Source of the DNA: Pseudomonadota bacterium
Lineage (GTDB): Bacteria > Pseudomonadota > Alphaproteobacteria > Acetobacterales > Acetobacteraceae
Assembly: GCA_021798375.1 (NCBI GenBank)
Contig: JAJZHU010000082.1
Location: 1-8,761, forward strand
Direction of reading: 5' to 3'
DNA length: 8,761 bases
Of this stretch, positions 7,118-8,761 are shown in pieces (positions within the stretch are counted from its first letter, which is position 1; each line of letters starts with the position of its first letter). The position numbers were made by a program, and so were the translations under genes. The notes under the pieces are model-generated. The model was given only the letters and a program-made list of their open reading frames with translations. It had not been told where the DNA came from and ran no database searches.

Positions 7118-8617
7118 CTAATTCTGTGGTGCTGCAGGTGCGAAATTTATGCGTTTTGGCATAACCGCGCCATCAATCCACCCACTGCCCGGCTTTACGC
7201 CTTGCACACGATATAAAAGCAAACTCTGACTGCCTTGAAAACTCGGCATCTGAGCGATCAGGGCTTTATCGGCCCAGTTCTGCGCCAGCGCGGGGCGTCG
7301 CTGCGCCCGCAGCAGCAACAGCCCGGTTCGTGCCCGTATCACCGGATCGGCGGACGGCAGGTTGAATTCACGCCAACGGTCGCCCAACGCCAAAACATCA
7401 ATAGAATCAGGTAGATACCACGCCAGCAACGCCGCCATGCCATAATTGTCGCTGGCGATATAAGGCGCGTCCCCGGCAATTTGCGCGACGTGGCGCACAA
7501 GTTCTTGCGTTGCCTCCCGGCGCATGGGCAACGCGACTAAATTGCGTGGCAGCGGCAACAGATCGAACGCGAATTGGGCCAATATCACCGCCCCTAAACA
7601 CAGCCCCAGCCAACTGCCCCGATTCGCCCATGTGCGGACCGATTTTGTCCCCTGCATCGCCACGGCGATCACCGCCGCCGGATAAATCACCGCCGGCCAA
7701 TTCGCCTGCACCCGATCGCCCAGGCCGTGCTCGACAAACAAAATAACCCCCGGCCAGATCATCGCGGCCAGCAAGGCGGGCACCTGCTCGCGCCGCCGCA
7801 ACCACGCCGCCCACGCCCCCCGCACGCACAGCCAAGCCACGACGGGAGTAGCGATCGCGAATTGACCCAGGATCAATTCCAATTCGTAATTCACGGCGCG
7901 CGAGGGACGGAAGTCGGCCACGCGACCACCTTGACGCGCAAAGCTCGCCCAATCATGCGTGGCATTCCAGCCTATCACCGGCACAAACAGCAACAACGCC
8001 AGCAACGCCCCCAGATAGAGCCACGGGCTGCGCCACCAATGCCGCTGTTGTTCCCCCGCCATCCACAGCAGAATTCCGATCGGCAACAAGGCGGCGCTAT
8101 ATTTGCTCACCATGGCGCAGCCAACCGCCCCGCCCACCGCCAGCCACCAAACCCCCTGCCCGGTCGCCACCAACCGCCCGAGCGTCCACAAACTCAGCAC
8201 CCAAAAGAACAGCAGCGGGATATCGGGCGTCATCGCCAAACTGGCGACGCCCCAAAACAATGTGGCATTCATCAAAAGTGCCGCCATCCTGGCCCCCGCC
8301 GGCCCCGTCTGCGGCAGCAAATCGCGCACACAGCGATAAATCAGCACCGAACCCGCCAAAACCGACACCGGCCCCAGCAACCTCACCCCCAATTCGGTCT
8401 GACCCAGCAATGCGGTACCCAGCCGAATCCACAGCGCCACCATCGGCGGGTGATCGAAATAACCCGGCGCCAACGCCCGCGACCACACCCAGTAATAAGC
8501 CTCGTCGGGCAACAACGACACGCGCGAGGCCACCCACAGACGCGCCAGACACAGCAAGATCAATGTCGGCCAAAACCAAACCCGCACAAACCAACCTCGC
8601 ACAGGGGCAAAATTCAT
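7118..8617 (-). CDS. GT39-type polytopic glycosyltransferase (ArnT/PMT-like)
   Basis: A multi-pass inner-membrane protein of 499 residues from the GT-C class. Such enzymes move a sugar from a polyprenyl-phosphate carrier to an acceptor on the outer face of the membrane. The family signature is near the N-terminus: LLPDEAYYWVWSRALAPGYF followed by DHPP (35-58), with the probable catalytic Asp38. A second conserved motif is TPDIPLLFFW (130-139), followed by MVSKYSAALLPIG. About ten hydrophobic segments follow, and a soluble C-terminal tail holds little that is recognisable. The start at 8617 is chosen because its ATG overlaps the upstream TGA as ATGA; the open frame continues to 8659 but only inside the preceding gene. 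Pairing with a GtrA-like gene suggests one carrier-sugar pathway. Sugar and acceptor (lipid A, polysaccharide or protein) are unknown. Confidence 0.9.
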   Translation of the reverse strand: MNFAPVRGWFVRVWFWPTLILLCLARLWVASRVSLLPDEAYYWVWSRALAPGYFDHPPMVALWIRLGTALLGQTELGVRLLGPVSVLAGSVLIYRCVRDLLPQTGPAGARMAALLMNATLFWGVASLAMTPDIPLLFFWVLSLWTLGRLVATGQGVWWLAVGGAVGCAMVSKYSAALLPIGILLWMAGEQQRHWWRSPWLYLGALLALLLFVPVIGWNATHDWASFARQGGRVADFRPSRAVNYELELILGQFAIATPVVAWLCVRGAWAAWLRRREQVPALLAAMIWPGVILFVEHGLGDRVQANWPAVIYPAAVIAVAMQGTKSVRTWANRGSWLGLCLGAVILAQFAFDLLPLPRNLVALPMRREATQELVRHVAQIAGDAPYIASDNYGMAALLAWYLPDSIDVLALGDRWREFNLPSADPVIRARTGLLLLRAQRRPALAQNWADKALIAQMPSFQGSQSLLLYRVQGVKPGSGWIDGAVMPKRINFAPAAPQN

Positions 8618-8761
8618 CTGGAACGCCACACCAGAGTGGCCGAAACGGCATAATTCCACACCACGCCCACCGCTGCCCCCACAATGCCGGCCACGCTCCA
8701 GCCTTCGTTTTGCGCATACAGCGCGCGGGCAATACCGATATTGGCCACCGCCCCCAAACTG
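8614..8761 (-). CDS. GtrA-like membrane protein, C-terminal end only
   Basis: The last 48 codons of a gene entering from the right edge. The peptide reads SLGAVANIGIARALYAQ, then WSVAGIVGAAVGVVWNY and AVSATLVWRSR. That is the typical end of a GtrA-family domain: two hydrophobic helices ending in WNY...TLVWR. GtrA-like proteins are thought to help move polyprenyl-linked sugars across the membrane. They are often fused to, or lie beside, a polyprenyl-phosphate sugar synthase (GT2); whether that is so here lies outside the window. Its stop overlaps the glycosyltransferase start by 4 nt, so the two are almost certainly one operon. Confidence 0.82.
   Translation of the reverse strand, partial: SLGAVANIGIARALYAQNEGWSVAGIVGAAVGVVWNYAVSATLVWRSR

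Noticed and set aside
7727..8653. A 308-codon open frame on the plus strand opposite the glycosyltransferase
   Set aside because: The translation is almost entirely Pro, Arg, Gln and His. It mirrors the Leu/Trp/Ala-rich membrane protein on the other strand and has no ribosome binding site.
8618..8659. An earlier start for the glycosyltransferase
   Set aside because: It would lie inside the GtrA-like coding region. The ATGA overlap at 8614-8617 gives a natural start and the typical N-terminal helix begins after it.

Overview
The window looks like a piece of chromosome from a motile Gram-negative bacterium, most likely an alphaproteobacterium. It encodes an outer-membrane TonB-dependent receptor and a flagellar stator pair. 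MotA and MotB resemble alphaproteobacterial members (for example ADYFSPSN just after the MotB membrane helix). Base composition is fairly GC-rich by eye throughout, and nothing suggests recent transfer. I see no RNA genes, insertion sequences or CRISPR arrays. The genus cannot be named from the sequence alone.

Layout: (1) 1-1405, minus strand: the N-terminal ~468 residues of a TonB-dependent receptor, cut by the window edge. (2) 1505-5063: part of a homoprotocatechuate (3,4-dihydroxyphenylacetate) meta-cleavage locus. hpaG2 and hpaG1 are on the minus strand as a 4-nt-overlapping pair. The MarR-type regulator gene hpaR diverges from them on the plus strand, and hpaE, with its own strong sigma70-type promoter, follows hpaR. 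(3) 5112-7061, minus strand: motB then motA, convergent with hpaE. (4) 7118-8761, minus strand: a GT39-type polytopic glycosyltransferase preceded by the C-terminal end of a GtrA-like membrane protein, again with a 4-nt overlap.

How the genes work together: HpaE oxidises the ring-cleavage semialdehyde, and the HpaG1/HpaG2 pair decarboxylates and isomerises the product towards central metabolism. HpaR is the expected repressor. A 13-bp box, TTAACAYGATAAG, occurs twice. One copy lies between the -35 and -10 of the proposed hpaG1 promoter, the other between the -35 and -10 of the hpaE promoter, so it is a good candidate HpaR operator linking the two transcription units. The ring-cleavage dioxygenase (hpaD), hpaF, hpaH, hpaI and the hydroxylase hpaBC are absent here. 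The pathway must be completed elsewhere or beyond the window.

I did not find a convincing undescribed system. The observations most worth checking are the shared operator-like box, the inverted motB-motA order, the split and incomplete hpa cluster, and a non-standard residue in MotA at the position of E. coli Arg90.
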